From positions 1-27,504 of the forward strand of contig CAYYGL010000051.1 of NCBI GenBank assembly GCA_964471235.1: a stretch of 27,504 bases of DNA. The letters run 5' to 3'. Origin of the DNA: CAYYGL01 sp964471235. Its GTDB lineage: Bacteria > Calditrichota > Calditrichia > RBG-13-44-9 > J075. The position numbers were made by a program, and so were the translations under genes. Of this stretch, positions 25,059 to 27,504 are shown piece after piece. The stretch's first letter is position 1. Each line of letters begins with the position of its first letter. The notes under the pieces were generated by a model. It made no database searches and was not told the origin of the DNA. It worked only from the letters and a program-made list of their open reading frames with translations.

Positions 25059-25826
25059 ATGAATCCATTGTGGACTCTCAAAGAAAAAACAGCCCTGGTT
25101 ACCGGGGGTACCCGGGGCATCGGGCAGGCGATTGTCGCTGAATTGCTGCACTTTGGCGCGGAAGTTTTGATTGTGGCACGGAACGAAAGGGAAGTGAAAC
25201 ATCAGGTCAATCAATGGCTTGAAGCCGGGAATATCGCTTATGGGTTTGTTGCTGATGTCTCGAAAAGCGAGGAACGATCTCAAATATTCGAGAAGATAGA
25301 GGCGTTGTGGGGGAAACTTGACATCCTGGTAAACAATGTGGGAACGAATATCCGCAAAGCTTTTGTTGAGTACACGCCTGAGGAGCAGGAGTTTCTCTTT
25401 AACACCAATTTGGTTGCCACCACGGAGATGTGCCGCCTGGCGTATCCCTATTTGAAAACAGCCGGCGAAGCAGCGGTGGTGAACATCTCTTCAGTAGCGG
25501 GCTTAACCCATTTACGCACCGGTGTGCCTTATGCCATGAGCAAAGCTGCTATCCACCAATTAACCCGCAATCTGGCGGTGGAATGGGCGGGGGACAATAT
25601 TCGGGTGAATGCCATCGCTCCCTGGTATATCCGTACTCCCCTGACCCGGCCGGTTTTGGAGCAGCCGGAGTACCGGAAGGCTGTGCTGGAACGCACCCCG
25701 CTGAGACGAATCGGGGAGCCCCGGGAAGTTGCTGCCCTGGCAGCATTCCTCTGTATGCCCGCCGCCGGATACATCACCGGGCAGTGCATTGCGGTGGATG
25801 GCGGCTTTAGTGTATTCGGCTTTTGA
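25059..25826 (+). CDS. SDR-family oxidoreductase (tropinone-reductase/3-oxoacyl-reductase-like)
   Basis: NAD(P)-dependent short-chain dehydrogenase of 255 residues. The nucleotide-binding TGGTRGIG is at 15-22, VNNVG at 91-95, the catalytic Ser is probably S145 in NISSVAG, and the YxxxK pair is Y158 and K162; the C-terminal GQCIAVDGG motif is typical of the classical group. R41 after the second strand suggests NADPH preference. The general pattern is closest to tropinone-reductase-like and gluconate-5-dehydrogenase-like enzymes, and the substrate is unknown. GAGGAAGAA stands just before the ATG. Base composition is back to the chromosomal norm, which marks the right boundary of the A/T-rich R-M segment about 60 nt upstream. 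Confidence 0.92.
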   Translation: MNPLWTLKEKTALVTGGTRGIGQAIVAELLHFGAEVLIVARNEREVKHQVNQWLEAGNIAYGFVADVSKSEERSQIFEKIEALWGKLDILVNNVGTNIRKAFVEYTPEEQEFLFNTNLVATTEMCRLAYPYLKTAGEAAVVNISSVAGLTHLRTGVPYAMSKAAIHQLTRNLAVEWAGDNIRVNAIAPWYIRTPLTRPVLEQPEYRKAVLERTPLRRIGEPREVAALAAFLCMPAAGYITGQCIAVDGGFSVFGF

Positions 25827-25988
25827 AAATCCTTCCCAAACAACCTCCCCTATGTAACATTCATCTTTCTTTGGACATGTTTTCTTCATATTTTTGGCAA
25901 CCAATTGACCCACAAGCGAACACCCGATCGGGGTAAGTGGGAAACAAGAAAATCACAAACATAAAAATTTTTACGGAGGCTGAAATTC

Positions 25989-27104
25989 ATGAACCGGACA
26001 GCTAAGGTTACGATCTTCTTATTATTGTCATTCGGTTTCTGGCTTACCCAATGTTCCCTATTCAAGAAAGAAAGATTTCCGGATACCTTTCGCTATCGGA
26101 TGAACCTGCAAAATACCGGGGTATTTCCCGATGAAGCGCCGGTGGATACCGTGACGAAGGTGGTCTGGCAATATTTAACCAGCGACTGGCTGTTCTCCTC
26201 CCCGGCAATTATCAATGGTTATGTTTACTTCGGTGGCGTAAACGGTCGCTATTATTGCTTTGATATGAAAGGGGTCAAACAGTGGGAATTTCAGACAAAG
26301 GAAAGTATTTACGCCACCCCGACAATTATGAATCATATCGCTTATTTCGGAAATCTGGGCGGAGAGTTTTATGCCCTGGATATCAGCAAACCGGAGCCGG
26401 TGTGGAGAATCAAACTGAAGAAAGGGATTTACACGTCACCGGCTGTTGTGAATGATGTCATTTATTTTGGAGCGGAAGACCATAATTTTTATGCCATAGA
26501 CCGTTTTACCGGCAACGAAATCTGGCATTATGAAACCGACAAAGAGATTTTTTCCTCCCCGGCGATTCAGGGAAACACCGTTTATTTCGGGAACAATAGC
26601 GGTAATTTTTACGCTCTCGATATGAAAGAAGGTGTGCTGGTATGGACATTCCAGGCCGACGATGCTATTCTCGCTTCTCCGGCAATAGCTGACAGCCTGG
26701 TGTTGATTCCCAGTCTTGACAAGCGACTTTACGCCCTGAGTGTTGATTCCGGGCAGACCGTATGGAGTTTCCAGGCACGAGGGCCCATCAGCACCACCCC
26801 GGCCATTTCCAACGGAAAGGTTTTTTTAGGCAGTTGGGATAAATATTTCTACGCCCTGGACCTTAAAACCGGTGAGAAGTTATGGGAATTCAGGACCGGC
26901 GACCAGGTGATGGGCTCGGCTGCCATTACTGGTAACGTGGTTTACTTTGGCAGCCGGGATGGCAACCTTTATGCACTGGATAGCGAAACCGGAAAAGAAA
27001 AATGGCATTTTTCCACCAAGGGCAGCGTGGGGATGACCCCGACCATTTTCCATGGCAGGGTGTACCTGGGCAGTAAAGACCGGAGATTCTATGTGTTGGA
27101 ATAG
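25989..27104 (+). CDS. PQQ-type eight-bladed beta-propeller, probable lipoprotein
   Basis: A 371-residue exported protein made of eight PQQ/WD40-like repeats of about 38-40 residues with the pattern SSPAI-VYFG-(N/D)G-FYALD-TG-W-F. The eighth lacks its last strand, which the N-terminal VVWQYLTSD segment can supply, closing the ring. Residues 1-21 form a signal peptide and C22 is a possible lipid-modified Cys (LTQC), though Gln at -1 is unusual for a lipobox. BamB and quinoprotein dehydrogenases share this fold. The protein has neither a quinoprotein catalytic partner nor bam genes next to it, so it is best called a scaffold or binding protein of unknown role. GGAGG lies 9 nt before the ATG. 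Confidence 0.88.
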   Translation: MNRTAKVTIFLLLSFGFWLTQCSLFKKERFPDTFRYRMNLQNTGVFPDEAPVDTVTKVVWQYLTSDWLFSSPAIINGYVYFGGVNGRYYCFDMKGVKQWEFQTKESIYATPTIMNHIAYFGNLGGEFYALDISKPEPVWRIKLKKGIYTSPAVVNDVIYFGAEDHNFYAIDRFTGNEIWHYETDKEIFSSPAIQGNTVYFGNNSGNFYALDMKEGVLVWTFQADDAILASPAIADSLVLIPSLDKRLYALSVDSGQTVWSFQARGPISTTPAISNGKVFLGSWDKYFYALDLKTGEKLWEFRTGDQVMGSAAITGNVVYFGSRDGNLYALDSETGKEKWHFSTKGSVGMTPTIFHGRVYLGSKDRRFYVLE

Positions 27105-27159
27105 CGTTCCCTGAAACAAGCTTCATTATATCAACACCGCCGTGGAATCGGATTATCCT

Positions 27160-27372
27160 TCAAGTCCATTCGGTGATTTTTTTCCCTTCGGAATCAGTAA
27201 ATTCACCCAGCAGGATGATAATCAAATCGATCATCGCCCAGATGCCCAATCCACCGATGGTTAACAGTTGGGCAACAGCAGTGCCGATTTTTCCCACATA
27301 GAACCGGTGAGCGCCAAAAACGCCAAAGAAAAAACACAAAATTACTGCTAATAATCTTTTCTTGTCGCTCAT
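27160..27372 (-). CDS. TM2-domain membrane protein
   Basis: A 70-residue protein that is almost wholly a TM2 domain: a Lys/Arg start, helix 1 (about 7-20), the signature GAHRFYVGKIGTA (20-32), helix 2 (about 33-55), and a charged tail with TDSEGKK. Bacterial TM2 proteins are inner-membrane proteins of unknown function. GGAGG is 8 nt before the ATG. It converges with the propeller gene (55 nt between stop codons); no clear bidirectional terminator is seen between them. Confidence 0.9.
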   Translation of the reverse strand: MSDKKRLLAVILCFFFGVFGAHRFYVGKIGTAVAQLLTIGGLGIWAMIDLIIILLGEFTDSEGKKITEWT

Positions 27373-27504
27373 AAGGGTTTCCTCCCGTTCGTGTTGAATG
27401 GTGACGATATCAGCTCTTGAGAAACGGAATTCCGAAGGTTCACGATTAATAAAGCAGGTAAAATTTTAGAACTTCTCAATGACTGTGAGAAGGCAATAAA
27501 CAGA

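Noticed and set aside
1..27504. tRNA, rRNA, CRISPR array, transposase or integrase
   Set aside because: None was recognised on either strand by reading; a tRNAscan, Infernal and IS search would settle it.

Overview
The window is ordinary bacterial chromosome: about twenty protein genes, no rRNA, tRNA, CRISPR array or transposase that I can recognise, and one 10-base run of N (20360-20369) inside a transporter gene. The gene set suggests a Gram-negative, menaquinone-using bacterium that runs an oxidative TCA cycle: 2-oxoglutarate dehydrogenase E1 and E2, demethylmenaquinone methyltransferase, isochorismate synthase, a secreted M28 peptidase, a secreted debranching-type glycosidase and a lipoprotein-like beta-propeller. 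The style of these proteins resembles uncultured FCB-group lineages (Calditrichota/KSB1-like), but this is an impression and not a placement.

Left part (1-14345, almost all minus strand). 1-577 carries no recognisable gene except the terminator of a 7Fe-type ferredoxin gene (578-868). The ferredoxin gene has a 16-bp palindrome upstream that overlaps its likely -10 box. Next comes a sucA-sucB operon (2-oxoglutarate dehydrogenase E1 and dihydrolipoamide succinyltransferase E2) behind a near-consensus promoter. It is followed by a TPR protein, a membrane-anchored calcineurin-like phosphoesterase, a 1037-residue secreted glycosidase joined to a glucodextranase-type C-terminal domain, gcvT, and a secreted M28 metallopeptidase that has its own terminator.

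Middle part (14346-21894, mostly plus strand). A divergent intergenic region separates the peptidase from menG and menF, which overlap by 8 nt and are two steps of menaquinone synthesis. A YheT-type hydrolase and the tRNA methylthiotransferase mtaB (with a clear sigma70-like promoter) follow. A small four-helix membrane protein on the minus strand then diverges from a Na+/phosphate-cotransporter-family protein, whose 5' leader can fold into nested hairpins.

Right part (21895-27504). An endolysin-like muramidase without a signal peptide precedes an AT-rich, overlapping restriction-modification pair: a beta-class DNA methyltransferase and an uncharacterised endonuclease with a C-terminal PD-(D/E)xK-like motif. 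This pair is the most probable horizontally acquired cargo here. After it the chromosome returns to an SDR oxidoreductase, an eight-bladed PQQ-type propeller lipoprotein and a TM2-domain protein.

Nothing in the window is clearly a wholly new multi-gene system. The best leads are the R-M pair with its unfamiliar endonuclease, the extracellular debranching enzyme fusion, the signal-less muramidase and the structured leader of the phosphate transporter.
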